DNA of 64,000 nt from Jingyaoa shaoxingensis (GTDB taxonomy: Bacteria > Bacillota > Clostridia > Lachnospirales > Lachnospiraceae), in NCBI RefSeq assembly GCF_014385005.1, contig NZ_JACRSZ010000013.1, positions 46,703 to 110,702 of the forward strand. The letters run 5' to 3'. The position numbers were made by a program, and so were the translations under genes. Under the pieces are notes generated by a model, which had not been told where the DNA came from, made no database searches, and worked only from the letters and a program-made list of their open reading frames with translations. Shown one piece after another: positions 16,350 to 25,387 of this stretch (within the stretch, counting starts at the first letter, position 1; every line of letters starts with the position of its first letter).

Positions 16350-18338
16350 ATGCAGAGAATTGGAGTATTTGTCTGTCATTGCGGAAGTAATATTGCCGCG
16401 ACAGTCGATGTGAAAAAAGTAGTGGAAATGGCTATGATGGAGCCAGGCGTTGTTCATGCAGAAGATTATCAGTATATGTGTTCAGAAGCAGGACAGGCAT
16501 TAATTGCAAAAGCCATCAAAGAAAAGAATCTCACAGGAATGGTAATATGTTCCTGTTCCCCGCGTATGCATGAAACCACATTCCGTAAAGCAGCAGAGCG
16601 TGCCGGACTGAATCCATACATGGTAGAAATTGCGAATATTCGTGAACATGTTTCCTGGATTCACAAAGATATGGAAAAGGCTACGAAAAAAGCAGTGATC
16701 CTTATGAGAGCTGCCGTAGCAAAAGTAAATTTAAATACACCGTTGCAGCCTGGTGAAAGCCGTGTTACCAAACGTGCACTGGTTATCGGAGGAGGTATTG
16801 CGGGAATTCAGACAGCATTGGATATTGCTGATGCAGGATATGAGGTAGATATTGTAGAAAAAACACCAAGTATTGGCGGAAGAATGTCTCAGCTGGATAA
16901 AACGTTCCCGACACTGGACTGTTCTGCATGTATTCTGACACCAAAGATGGTAGAAGCTGCAGCCCATGAGAAAATTACGATTTATACCTATAGTGAAGTG
17001 GAAAAAGTATCCGGTTTCGTAGGTGATTTTACAGTAGATATCCGTAAAAAGGCCAGAAGCGTAGATATGAATAAATGTACCGGCTGCGGAGTCTGTCAGG
17101 AAAAATGTCCTTCCAAAAAGACGCCGAATGAATTTAACCGTGGCTTAAATAACAGAAGTGCTATATACACACCATTTGCACAGGCTATTCCAAATGTTCC
17201 GGTCATTGACCGTGAAGCATGTATCAAGTTTAAGACCGGTAAATGTGGCGCATGTGCAAAGGTATGTCAGGCAGGAGCTATCGATTACGATCAGAAGGAC
17301 GAAATCGTAACAGAAAAATATGGCGCAATTGTAGTGGCAACAGGGTTTGATACCATCAAACTGGATCAGTACGATGAATACGCATACAATCAGAGTAAAG
17401 ATGTGATTACCTCTCTGGAACTGGAACGTATCATGAATGCTGCGGGACCTACTAAAGGACACCTTGAACGTCTTTCTGATGGAAAAGCACCAAAAGAGAT
17501 GGTATTTATTCAGTGTGTGGGAAGCCGATGCGCAGATGACAGAGGAAAGAGTTACTGCTCTAAAATCTGCTGTATGTATACTGCAAAACATGCCATGCTG
17601 ATCCGTGATAAATATCCGGATGTCAACGTAACTGTATTTTATATAGATGTGCGTACACCAGGAAAGAACTTTGATGAGTTCTACAGAAGAGCGGTAGAGC
17701 AGTATGGTGTGAATTATATCAAAGGTCAGGTTGGAAAAGTTCTTCCACAGCCAGATGGAAAGCTTCTGGTGCAGGGTGTAGATCTTCTGGATAATAAGCA
17801 GATTCTGAAAGAAGCAGATATGGTAGTTCTTGCCACTGCAATTGAACCGAATCCGGATGTGCGCAAGATTGCGACCATGCTTACAGCAAGTATTGATACC
17901 AATAATTTCCTGACAGAAGCACATGCAAAACTCAGACCGGTAGAGTCTCCGACAGCAGGTATTTTCCTGTCTGGTGTATGCCAGGGACCTAAGGATATTC
18001 CGGAGACAGTAGCCCAGGCCGGTGCAGCAGCAGTCAAAGCGATTGGACTTCTGGCAAAGGACAAACTGATGACCAATCCTTGTACGGCTCAGTCTGATGA
18101 ACTTTTGTGTAATGGATGCTCCACCTGTGCGAATGTTTGCCCTTACGGAGCAATTACATATGAAGTAAAACAGGTAAATGACCACGGTATTCGTGAAGAA
18201 CGCCGCATCGCAGTAGTAAACAGTGCACTGTGTCAGGGATGCGGAGCATGTACCGTTGCCTGCCCGTCCGGAGCCATGGACCTGCAGGGATTCTCAAACA
18301 GACAGATTATCGCGGAGGTAGATGCAATATGTCGATAG
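16350..18338 (+). CDS. hdrA: Heterodisulfide reductase subunit A-like flavoprotein
   Basis: A 662-residue flavin and iron-sulfur protein. The N-terminal RIGVFVCHCGSNIA begins the HdrA core, the FAD-binding GGGIAGIQTALDIADAG lies near residue 150, and the conserved TLDCSACILTPKM follows. Cluster motifs include CTGCGVCQEKCP in the middle, and CNGCSTCANVCP and CQGCGACTVACP at the C-terminus. HdrA is the site of flavin-based electron bifurcation in Hdr complexes. It ends 10 bp inside the flxD start. Confidence 0.92.
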   Translation: MQRIGVFVCHCGSNIAATVDVKKVVEMAMMEPGVVHAEDYQYMCSEAGQALIAKAIKEKNLTGMVICSCSPRMHETTFRKAAERAGLNPYMVEIANIREHVSWIHKDMEKATKKAVILMRAAVAKVNLNTPLQPGESRVTKRALVIGGGIAGIQTALDIADAGYEVDIVEKTPSIGGRMSQLDKTFPTLDCSACILTPKMVEAAAHEKITIYTYSEVEKVSGFVGDFTVDIRKKARSVDMNKCTGCGVCQEKCPSKKTPNEFNRGLNNRSAIYTPFAQAIPNVPVIDREACIKFKTGKCGACAKVCQAGAIDYDQKDEIVTEKYGAIVVATGFDTIKLDQYDEYAYNQSKDVITSLELERIMNAAGPTKGHLERLSDGKAPKEMVFIQCVGSRCADDRGKSYCSKICCMYTAKHAMLIRDKYPDVNVTVFYIDVRTPGKNFDEFYRRAVEQYGVNYIKGQVGKVLPQPDGKLLVQGVDLLDNKQILKEADMVVLATAIEPNPDVRKIATMLTASIDTNNFLTEAHAKLRPVESPTAGIFLSGVCQGPKDIPETVAQAGAAAVKAIGLLAKDKLMTNPCTAQSDELLCNGCSTCANVCPYGAITYEVKQVNDHGIREERRIAVVNSALCQGCGACTVACPSGAMDLQGFSNRQIIAEVDAICR

Positions 18339-18772
18339 AAGAAAAAGAAGAATTCAGACCGAAAATCGTAGCATTCTGCTGTAACTGGTGCAGTTATGCA
18401 GGTGCCGATCTTGCCGGAAGCAGCCGTCTTTCTTATCCGGCAGATGTAAAAATCATTCGTGTCCCATGCTCCTGCCGTGTGAATCCAATGTTTATTCTGA
18501 GAGCATTTGAAAAGGGCGCTGACGGAGTGATCCTGTGTGGATGTCATCCGGGAGACTGCCATTACAGCACTGGTAATTTCTACGCAAGAAGACGTATGAC
18601 TCTGTTGTTCTCCATGCTGGATTATATCGGTGTGGAAAATGGACGTACCCGTGTAGAATGGGTATCCGCAGCAGAGGGTGTGAAGTTTTCCCAGACAATG
18701 AATGAATTTGTAGAAAAAGTTCGTTCACTGGGTAAAAATGTGAGATTGGAGGATTTAAGATGCAGGCAATAA
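18329..18772 (+). CDS. flxD: MvhD/FlxD-like [2Fe-2S] electron-transfer subunit
   Basis: A 147-residue protein with FCCNWCSYAGADLAG, VPCSCRVN and LCGCHPGDCHY, the cysteine pattern of the MvhD family that docks to HdrA and delivers electrons from a hydrogenase, formate dehydrogenase or NADH module. The start ATG 18329 overlaps hdrA by 10 bp with CGGAGG upstream. The following genes encode an NADH-type module (Flx) rather than a hydrogenase. Confidence 0.88.
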   Translation: MSIEEKEEFRPKIVAFCCNWCSYAGADLAGSSRLSYPADVKIIRVPCSCRVNPMFILRAFEKGADGVILCGCHPGDCHYSTGNFYARRRMTLLFSMLDYIGVENGRTRVEWVSAAEGVKFSQTMNEFVEKVRSLGKNVRLEDLRCRQ

Positions 18773-19734
18773 TAAATCGTGCAAAAGAATTACTGGCTGA
18801 CGGAACCGTTGCCCGTGTTCTTGGATGGAAAGCCGGAGACCTGCCTTATAATCCGGAACCGGCTTATTTTGAGACAGAAGAATCCCTGAAGGATTTTGTA
18901 TACAACGGATTTTGCGGTGCAAATTTAAGCAAATATATGATAGAAGCTTCCAAACTGGAAGGAAAGACAATGGTTTGTCTGAAACCATGTGATACATACA
19001 GCTTTAATCAACTGATCAAAGAACATCGTGTGGACAGAGAAAAAGCCTATATTATCGGTGTGGGATGTAAAGGAAAGCTGGATATTGAAAAAATCAGAAA
19101 AATGGGTATCAAGGGAATCGAAAGCATTTCCGGTGCCGAACTTACAGAAGACGCAGATACATTGACCATTCAGACCCTTTATGGTGAAAAAACATGTGCC
19201 TATGCAGACGCCATGCTGGAAAGATGCCATGTCTGTAAAGGAAAGGAACATAAAATCTATGATGAGCTGATTGGCGAATCAAAGGACACAAAGGATGCAG
19301 ACCGTTTCGAAGAAGTGAAACGGATTGAGGCAATGAGTCCGGAAGAAAAATTTGCATTTTTCCAGAGTGAGCTGAGCAAATGTATCCGCTGTAATGCCTG
19401 CAGAAATGTTTGTCCGGCATGTAGCTGCCGAAAATGTGTATTTGACAGTAATAAGTTTGACAGTTCACAGAAAGCAAATGCAGACTCTTTTGAAGAAAAG
19501 ATGTTCCATATTATTCGCGCTTTCCACGTTGCAGGAAGATGTACAGACTGCGGAGAATGCAGCAGAGTCTGTCCGCAGGGAATTCCACTGCATCTGTTTA
19601 ATCGAAAGTTTATCAAAGACATTGATGAACTGTACGGAGAATATCAGGCCGGAGAGGATACCACATCAAAAGCTCCGCTGACAAGTTATACATTTGAGGA
19701 TGCAGAACCGAGTATCGTAGGAAAGAGGGGATAA
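18760..19734 (+). CDS. FlxC-like iron-sulfur protein
   Basis: A 324-residue protein. The N-terminal part (LKPCDTYSFNQLIKE, then IGVGCKGKLD) resembles coenzyme F420 hydrogenase/dehydrogenase beta-subunit proteins. The C-terminal part carries two [4Fe-4S] motifs, CIRCNACRNVCPACSCRKC and CTDCGECSRVCP. In Hdr-Flx clusters such a subunit carries electrons between the FAD/NADH subunit and FlxD. It overlaps flxD by 13 bp. The assignment to FlxC rather than FlxB rests on order and is tentative. Confidence 0.7.
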   Translation: MQAIINRAKELLADGTVARVLGWKAGDLPYNPEPAYFETEESLKDFVYNGFCGANLSKYMIEASKLEGKTMVCLKPCDTYSFNQLIKEHRVDREKAYIIGVGCKGKLDIEKIRKMGIKGIESISGAELTEDADTLTIQTLYGEKTCAYADAMLERCHVCKGKEHKIYDELIGESKDTKDADRFEEVKRIEAMSPEEKFAFFQSELSKCIRCNACRNVCPACSCRKCVFDSNKFDSSQKANADSFEEKMFHIIRAFHVAGRCTDCGECSRVCPQGIPLHLFNRKFIKDIDELYGEYQAGEDTTSKAPLTSYTFEDAEPSIVGKRG

Positions 19735-19737
19735 TGT

Positions 19738-20778
19738 ATGTATAAGATCGCAAAAGAAAATCTGTCCGCATTATTCCGTAAGATTGCGGCCAGCCAGGAA
19801 CTTTACCTGCCGGTAAAAGTAAGTGATCAGGTAAATTTCAGAGTGTGGAGTGAAGATGCACAGGTGGATCTGAATACTCTGAAAACAGTAAAATCACCAA
19901 AAGATGCCTTTTTTCCGCAGTGTGAGAATCTTTACAGCGTAAAAAAAGAAGGCAGAAAATTATCTGTGGAACCAGGAACTTTGAAAGAAGCAGATTTCGT
20001 CGTATTTGGTATGAAAGCCTGTGATGTACAGGGTATAAAAGTGCTGGATAAAGTATTTCTGGCAGACCCTGTAGACACCTATTATGCAGCCAGAAGAGAA
20101 CATGGAACCATTGTTGCCATGGCATGTCATGAACCGGAAGAATCCTGCTTCTGTAAAGTATTTGGTATCGACTGTGCGGATCCGGCATCAGATGTCGCTG
20201 TATGGATGACAGAAAAAGAACTGTACTGGAAACCACTGACAGAAAAAGGACAGACACTGACAGAAAGTGTAAAAGAACTTCTGGAGAGAGCTGATCAGAA
20301 AGACGAAGAAACCATAGAAGAAGAAAAAACAAAAATCCGCAGTATTGTAGAAAAGCTTCCATACTCCGGACTTTCCATGGAAGGATGGAATGGGGATGCA
20401 CTGACCGAGAGATTTAATTCTGCGGTATGGGAAGAGTTGTATAAACCATGTCTGGCCTGTGGAACCTGTACATTCGTATGTCCGACCTGCCAGTGTTACG
20501 ATATCAAAGATTACGATACCGGTCATGGCATACAGCGGTATCGCTGCTGGGATTCCTGTATGTATTCTGATTTTACCATGATGGCACACGGCAATAACCG
20601 TACCAGTCAGATGCAGAGATTCCGTCAGAGATTTATGCACAAACTGGTATATTTCCCAGCAAACAACGATGGCATGTATTCCTGTGTGGGATGTGGCCGT
20701 TGTGTGGAAAAATGCCCGGCATCTTTAAATATTGTGAAGGTAGTAAAAGCATTTCAGAAGGCGGGAGGTGAAAAATAA
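19738..20778 (+). CDS. FlxB-like iron-sulfur protein (AsrA-like)
   Basis: A 346-residue protein related to anaerobic sulfite reductase subunit A and hydrogenase beta chains. It has VFGMKACDVQGIKVLD in the middle and two cluster motifs near the C-terminus, CLACGTCTFVCPTCQC and CVGCGRCVEKCP. The stop overlaps the start of the next gene by 1 nt. No sulfite reductase catalytic (AsrC-like) subunit is encoded nearby, so its partner should be the Hdr complex. Confidence 0.72.
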   Translation: MYKIAKENLSALFRKIAASQELYLPVKVSDQVNFRVWSEDAQVDLNTLKTVKSPKDAFFPQCENLYSVKKEGRKLSVEPGTLKEADFVVFGMKACDVQGIKVLDKVFLADPVDTYYAARREHGTIVAMACHEPEESCFCKVFGIDCADPASDVAVWMTEKELYWKPLTEKGQTLTESVKELLERADQKDEETIEEEKTKIRSIVEKLPYSGLSMEGWNGDALTERFNSAVWEELYKPCLACGTCTFVCPTCQCYDIKDYDTGHGIQRYRCWDSCMYSDFTMMAHGNNRTSQMQRFRQRFMHKLVYFPANNDGMYSCVGCGRCVEKCPASLNIVKVVKAFQKAGGEK

Positions 20779-21632
20779 TGAGCGAATGTACCTGTCATAA
20801 AAATTACACGCTGGATACCTTGATTCCTAAAGTAGGAGTGATTACCGATATCCGCGAAGAGACTCCGGATGTAAAAACATTTCGTGTCAATGCACCGGAA
20901 GGAGGAAAACTGTTCGATCATATGCCTGGTCAGTGTGCCATGCTTTGTGCACCGGGGATCAGTGAAGGAATGTTCTCCATTACGTCTTCACCGACCAATA
21001 AAGAATATCAGGAATTCAGTATCAAAAAATGTGGTATGCTTACGGAATACCTTCACAGCCTGGAGGTAGGAGACGAGATTACAGTAAGAGGACCTTACGG
21101 TAATCATTTTCCGGTGGAAACAGAACTGAAAGGAAAAAATCTTCTGTTTATTGCCGGTGGTATCGGTCTTGCACCGCTGCGTTCCGTGATCAATTACGTA
21201 CTGGATAACCGTGATGATTATGGTACCGTAGATATCGTATACGGTTCAAGGTCCGCAGATGATCTGGTTCAGTTAAAAGAAATCCAGGAGGTCTGGATGA
21301 AAACAGAGGGCGTCAATGTATATCTGACCATTGACCGTGAACAGGAAGGCTGGGACGGTCATGTGGGATTCGTGCCGAATTACGTAAAAGAACTGGGATT
21401 TGACACAGACAAGACAGCGCTTCTCTGTGGACCGCCTATTATGATCAAATTTGTTCTGGCAGGACTTCAGGAACTTGGATTTACCCATGAACAGGTATAT
21501 ACTACTCTGGAGCTGCGTATGAAGTGCGGAGTTGGAAAATGTGGACGATGCAATATCGGTTCCAAATATGTCTGTAAAGACGGTCCGGTGTTCCGTTATG
21601 ATGAAATAGAAGAATTACCTAATGAGTACTAG
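20778..21632 (+). CDS. flxA: FlxA-like NAD(P)H:acceptor flavoprotein (AsrB/PyrK-like)
   Basis: Ferredoxin-NADP reductase fold, 284 residues. The FAD-binding stretch MFSITSSPTN, the NAD-binding GGIGLAPLRSVI and the C-terminal cysteine group KCGVGKCGRC for an iron-sulfur cluster are present, as in AsrB, PyrK and FlxA. As FlxA it would take hydride from NADH and feed FlxB, FlxC and FlxD, then HdrA. It follows flxB directly and precedes the fumarate reductase genes. Confidence 0.82.
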   Translation: MSECTCHKNYTLDTLIPKVGVITDIREETPDVKTFRVNAPEGGKLFDHMPGQCAMLCAPGISEGMFSITSSPTNKEYQEFSIKKCGMLTEYLHSLEVGDEITVRGPYGNHFPVETELKGKNLLFIAGGIGLAPLRSVINYVLDNRDDYGTVDIVYGSRSADDLVQLKEIQEVWMKTEGVNVYLTIDREQEGWDGHVGFVPNYVKELGFDTDKTALLCGPPIMIKFVLAGLQELGFTHEQVYTTLELRMKCGVGKCGRCNIGSKYVCKDGPVFRYDEIEELPNEY

Positions 21633-21649
21633 GAAAGGAAGTTACCAAT

Positions 21650-22324
21650 ATGGAAAACATGGTGAATGTATATTTTTTCGGTAAAAAATACAGTGTACCT
21701 TCAGAACTGACAATCATGACGGCCATGGAATATGCCGGATATACTCTGAAAAGAGGATGTGGCTGCCGTCACGGATTTTGTGGTGCCTGTGCAACCATTT
21801 ACAGAATTAAGGGACAGAATGAGCTGAAAACCTGTCTGGCCTGTCAGACACAGGTTCAGGAAGGAATGTATGTGGCAAGTATCCCATTCTTCCCAACCGA
21901 TAAAAGAACCTATAACATTAATGAAATCCAGGCAAAACAGCAGATTATGATGGAATTGTATCCGGAAATATACAGCTGTATCGGATGTAATGCCTGTACA
22001 AAAGCATGTACTCAGAATCTGAATGTTATGCAGTATATTGCATATGCTCAGAGAGGCGAATTTGAAAAATGTGCAGAAGAATCTTTTGACTGTGTAGGCT
22101 GTGGATGCTGCAGTGTAAGATGTCCTGCAGGTATTTCTCATCCAATGGTAGGACTTCTGGCAAGACGTCTTACCGGAAAATATATTGCTCCTGAGGCAAA
22201 GCATCTTACAGAGAGAGTAGAAGAGATCCACGAAGGTAAGTATGATGAACTGATTGAACAGATCATGCAGAAGCCGCTTACGGAAATGCAGGAACTTTAT
22301 AATAACAGAGATATTGAGAAATAG
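21650..22324 (+). CDS. frdB: Fumarate reductase iron-sulfur subunit-like protein
   Basis: A 224-residue protein. The N-terminal plant-type ferredoxin domain has RGCGCRHGFCGACATIYR with a later TCLACQ. Two cluster motifs, CIGCNACTKACTQ and CVGCGCCSVRCP, form the C-terminal half. The layout (one [2Fe-2S], then two cubane-type clusters) is like FrdB/SdhB, though the second domain is atypical. The gene runs directly into the flavoprotein subunit. No membrane anchor subunit is encoded nearby, so the enzyme is likely soluble and fed by Hdr-Flx rather than by quinone. Confidence 0.78.
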   Translation: MENMVNVYFFGKKYSVPSELTIMTAMEYAGYTLKRGCGCRHGFCGACATIYRIKGQNELKTCLACQTQVQEGMYVASIPFFPTDKRTYNINEIQAKQQIMMELYPEIYSCIGCNACTKACTQNLNVMQYIAYAQRGEFEKCAEESFDCVGCGCCSVRCPAGISHPMVGLLARRLTGKYIAPEAKHLTERVEEIHEGKYDELIEQIMQKPLTEMQELYNNRDIEK

Positions 22325-22338
22325 GGAGGGCATGAAAG

Positions 22339-23952
22339 ATGTATGCACCATATCCAGAAAATATGATGGAATCGGTCAAAAAGGTAGAAGCAACCAGAGA
22401 GAAACGTATGGGGACAGAACCGAGACGTCTGTCTGCTGAGGAAAAAGATGCGCTTCTGAAAGAGTTCCATCCGGATTATAATCCAGATGCATTTGCAGAG
22501 ATTAAAGTGGGACCGAATAAAGGTCAGAAGGCTCCATTGGAGCTGGCAGATATGCTTCATTCTACAAGCCGTCTTATGAAGGAAAAGATTGACCTTACCA
22601 AAATTGATTATGATGTAGATATACTGATCATTGGTGGTGGCGGGGCAGGTTCTTCCTGTGCAATTGAGGCACATAATGCCGGTGCAGATGTTATGATCGT
22701 AACAAAGCTTCGTATCGGTGATGCCAATACCATGATGGCAGAAGGAGGAATCCAGGCAGCAGATAAAGAAAACGATTCCCCTGTACAGCATTATCTGGAT
22801 TGCTTCGGAGGCGGCCATTTTGCAGCCAAACCAGAACTGGTAAAGAGACTGGTTATGGAAGCTCCGGATGCAATCAAATGGCTGAACGAACTTGGGGTTG
22901 AGTTCGATAAGGAAGAAGACGGAAGAATGGTAACCACACACGGTGGTGGTACTTCGAGAAAGAGAATGCATGCTGCCAAGGATTATTCCGGCGCAGAGAT
23001 TATGCGTACTATAAGAGATGAAGTGATAAATCTGGGCATTCCGGTAGTAGAATTTACTTCAGCCGTAGAACTTCTGAAAGATGAGAAGGGACAAGTGGCA
23101 GGAGCCGTTCTTCTAAATATGGAAACCGGTGATTATTCCGTTGCGAGAGCCAAAACAGTTGTCATTGCAACTGGTGGTGCAGGAAGAATGCATTATCAGG
23201 GATTCCCGACATCCAATCATTACGGTGCGACCGCAGATGGACTTGTTCTGGGATACCGTGCAGGAGCATCTCTTCTTTATCAGGATTCCATTCAGTACCA
23301 TCCGACAGGAGCAGTATATCCATCTCAGATTCTTGGAGCATTGGTAACGGAAAAAGTCCGTTCCGTTGGAGCACAGCTGGTAAATGCAGAGGGTGAAGCT
23401 TATATTCATCCACTGGAGACACGTGACGTGAATGCATCCGGTGTTATCCGGGAGTGCAGAGAAGGACGTGGAGTAGAAGTACCGGGAGGACAGCAGGGAG
23501 TATGGCTGGATACGCCTATGATTGAACTGATTGGCGGCGAAGGTACCATTGAAAAGAGAATTCCGGCAATGTTCCGTATGTATATGAACTATGGCATCGA
23601 CATGAGAAAGGTCCCAATCGTCATTTATCCGACACTTCATTATCAGAATGGCGGACTGGAAATCGACGGGGACGGATTCACAAAAGAAATCCCAAACCTT
23701 TTAGTTGCCGGTGAAGCAGCAGGAGGAATCCACGGAAGAAACAGACTGATGGGTAACTCTCTTCTGGATGTCATCGTATTTGGCCGAAATGCAGGTAAAA
23801 AAGCAGCTGCCAAATGTAAAGAGATCAACCTGGGAGAACCGAATCTGAATCATATTTATGCATACGATGAAGAATTAAAGAAAGCAGGCGTAGAGACTGG
23901 AGAAGTTTCACCGCTTCTGCTTCCTCATTATGCAAGACACGAACAGCGGTAA
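22339..23952 (+). CDS. frdA: Fumarate reductase flavoprotein subunit-like protein
   Basis: A 537-residue FAD protein of the SdhA/FrdA/AprA superfamily. An unusual N-terminal extension of about 90 residues precedes the dinucleotide-binding VDILIIGGGGAGSSCAIEAH. Catalytic segments are recognisable: IQYHPTGAVYP, TEKVRSVGAQLVN and the C-terminal GGIHGRNRLMGNSLLDVIVF, which supplies an active-site arginine. The usual C-terminal helical domain is much reduced. It should reduce fumarate to succinate. NadB (aspartate oxidase) is less likely, because the operon holds fumarase and a FrdB-like partner. Confidence 0.82.
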   Translation: MYAPYPENMMESVKKVEATREKRMGTEPRRLSAEEKDALLKEFHPDYNPDAFAEIKVGPNKGQKAPLELADMLHSTSRLMKEKIDLTKIDYDVDILIIGGGGAGSSCAIEAHNAGADVMIVTKLRIGDANTMMAEGGIQAADKENDSPVQHYLDCFGGGHFAAKPELVKRLVMEAPDAIKWLNELGVEFDKEEDGRMVTTHGGGTSRKRMHAAKDYSGAEIMRTIRDEVINLGIPVVEFTSAVELLKDEKGQVAGAVLLNMETGDYSVARAKTVVIATGGAGRMHYQGFPTSNHYGATADGLVLGYRAGASLLYQDSIQYHPTGAVYPSQILGALVTEKVRSVGAQLVNAEGEAYIHPLETRDVNASGVIRECREGRGVEVPGGQQGVWLDTPMIELIGGEGTIEKRIPAMFRMYMNYGIDMRKVPIVIYPTLHYQNGGLEIDGDGFTKEIPNLLVAGEAAGGIHGRNRLMGNSLLDVIVFGRNAGKKAAAKCKEINLGEPNLNHIYAYDEELKKAGVETGEVSPLLLPHYARHEQR

Positions 23953-23966
23953 AGGAGGAAATTCCA

Positions 23967-24809
23967 ATGCGTGAGATAGAAGTAAGACAGATTACGGATG
24001 TGGTGGAACGGCTTTGTATGGAAGCCAATGAACACCTTCCGGAAGACGTAAAATGTGCAATTAAGAATTGCCGTGCATGTGAAGACGGAGAAATCGCAAA
24101 AGGTGTTCTGGATAACATTATCGAAAACTTTGAAATTGCAAATAATGAATGTGTTCCAATCTGTCAGGATACAGGAATGGCATGTGTATTTCTGGAAATC
24201 GGACAGGATGTACATCTGACAGGAGGCAATCTGACAGATGCAGTCAACGAAGGTGTCCGCCGTGGATACGACAAAGGATATTTGAGAAAATCCGTTGTAA
24301 AAGATCCGGTACGCCGTGGAAATACGGGAGATAATACACCGGCCATGATTTATACAGAAATTGTGCCGGGTGAAAATATTAAAATCACGGTCGGACCAAA
24401 AGGATTCGGAAGTGAGAATATGAGCCAGATTCGTATGTTTAAGCCGTCAGCAGGTCTGCAGGGAATCAAAGATTTTATCCTGGAAGTAGTAGAAACTGCC
24501 GGACCGAATCCATGTCCGCCTATGGTAGTTGGTGTGGGAATCGGCGGAACCTTTGATAAAGCAGCGCTTTTGGCGAAAAAAGCACTGATGAGACCGGTAG
24601 ATTCTGCCAATCCTGATCCGTTCTATGCAGATCTGGAGAAAGAGATGCTGGAAAAGGTGAATAAGCTGGGCATCGGACCACAGGGATTTGGTGGAAAGAC
24701 GACTGCAATCGGACTGAACATTGAGACTATGCCAACGCATATTGCAGGTATGCCATGTGCAGTCAATATTAACTGTCATGTAACCCGTCATAAATCGGAG
24801 GTGATCTAA
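23967..24809 (+). CDS. fumA: Fumarate hydratase, alpha subunit (class I, two-subunit)
   Basis: Iron-sulfur hydratase converting malate to fumarate. The 280-residue N-terminal half of a class I fumarase has ECVPICQDTGMACVFLEIG, GNTGDNTPAMIYTEIVPG and CPPMVVGVGIGGTFDKAA, with cluster cysteines in these segments. It is followed 1 bp later by the beta subunit. The heteromeric L-tartrate dehydratase (TtdAB) shares this fold, but the malate/fumarate context favours fumarase. Confidence 0.9.
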   Translation: MREIEVRQITDVVERLCMEANEHLPEDVKCAIKNCRACEDGEIAKGVLDNIIENFEIANNECVPICQDTGMACVFLEIGQDVHLTGGNLTDAVNEGVRRGYDKGYLRKSVVKDPVRRGNTGDNTPAMIYTEIVPGENIKITVGPKGFGSENMSQIRMFKPSAGLQGIKDFILEVVETAGPNPCPPMVVGVGIGGTFDKAALLAKKALMRPVDSANPDPFYADLEKEMLEKVNKLGIGPQGFGGKTTAIGLNIETMPTHIAGMPCAVNINCHVTRHKSEVI

Positions 24810-24810
24810 G

Positions 24811-25374
24811 ATGGAAAGAAGAAAAATTACGCTCCCACTGACAAGAGAACTGGCCAAAACACTTCATGCAGGAGATCAAGTACTGGTAACGGGAACGATT
24901 TATACATCCAGAGATGCCGGTCATAAAAGAATGTGCGAGGCACTGGCAAGAGGAGAGAAGATCCCATTCGATCCGACGGATGCTACCATCTATTATGTAG
25001 GACCGACTCCTGCAAAACCGGGGCAGGTTATCGGATCAGCAGGCCCGACAACCAGCGGACGTATGGATGCATATGCGCCAACCATGATGTCTGTGGGGGC
25101 AAGGGGAATGATCGGAAAAGGGGCACGTCTTCCGGAAGTAGTAGAAGCAATGAAGAAATACGATGGTGTATACTTTGGAGCAATCGGAGGAGCAGGTGCA
25201 CTTCTTGCAAAATGTGTCAAAAAAGCAGAACTGATCGCATATGAAGATCTGGGAGCAGAGGCACTGAGAAAACTGTATGTAGAAGATATGCCGCTGGTAG
25301 TCATTATCGACAGCGAAGGAAACAATCTGTATGAAAGCGGGCGGGCAGAATATCTCAGACAGCATAATGAATAA
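24811..25374 (+). CDS. fumB: Fumarate hydratase, beta subunit (class I)
   Basis: A 187-residue C-terminal half of class I fumarase. It includes LHAGDQVLVTGTIYTSRDAG, GPTPAKPGQVIGSAGPTTSG and FGAIGGAGALLAKCVKKAE. It starts 1 bp after the alpha subunit stop, with CGGAGG upstream in the alpha gene. It completes the malate-to-fumarate step of the operon. Confidence 0.9.
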   Translation: MERRKITLPLTRELAKTLHAGDQVLVTGTIYTSRDAGHKRMCEALARGEKIPFDPTDATIYYVGPTPAKPGQVIGSAGPTTSGRMDAYAPTMMSVGARGMIGKGARLPEVVEAMKKYDGVYFGAIGGAGALLAKCVKKAELIAYEDLGAEALRKLYVEDMPLVVIIDSEGNNLYESGRAEYLRQHNE

Positions 25375-25387
25375 TGGAAAATGAGGT

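Noticed and set aside
18760..21632. Anaerobic sulfite reductase (AsrABC)
   Set aside because: The AsrA- and AsrB-like subunits occur, but no siroheme subunit is encoded; the order with HdrA and an MvhD-type protein fits Flx.
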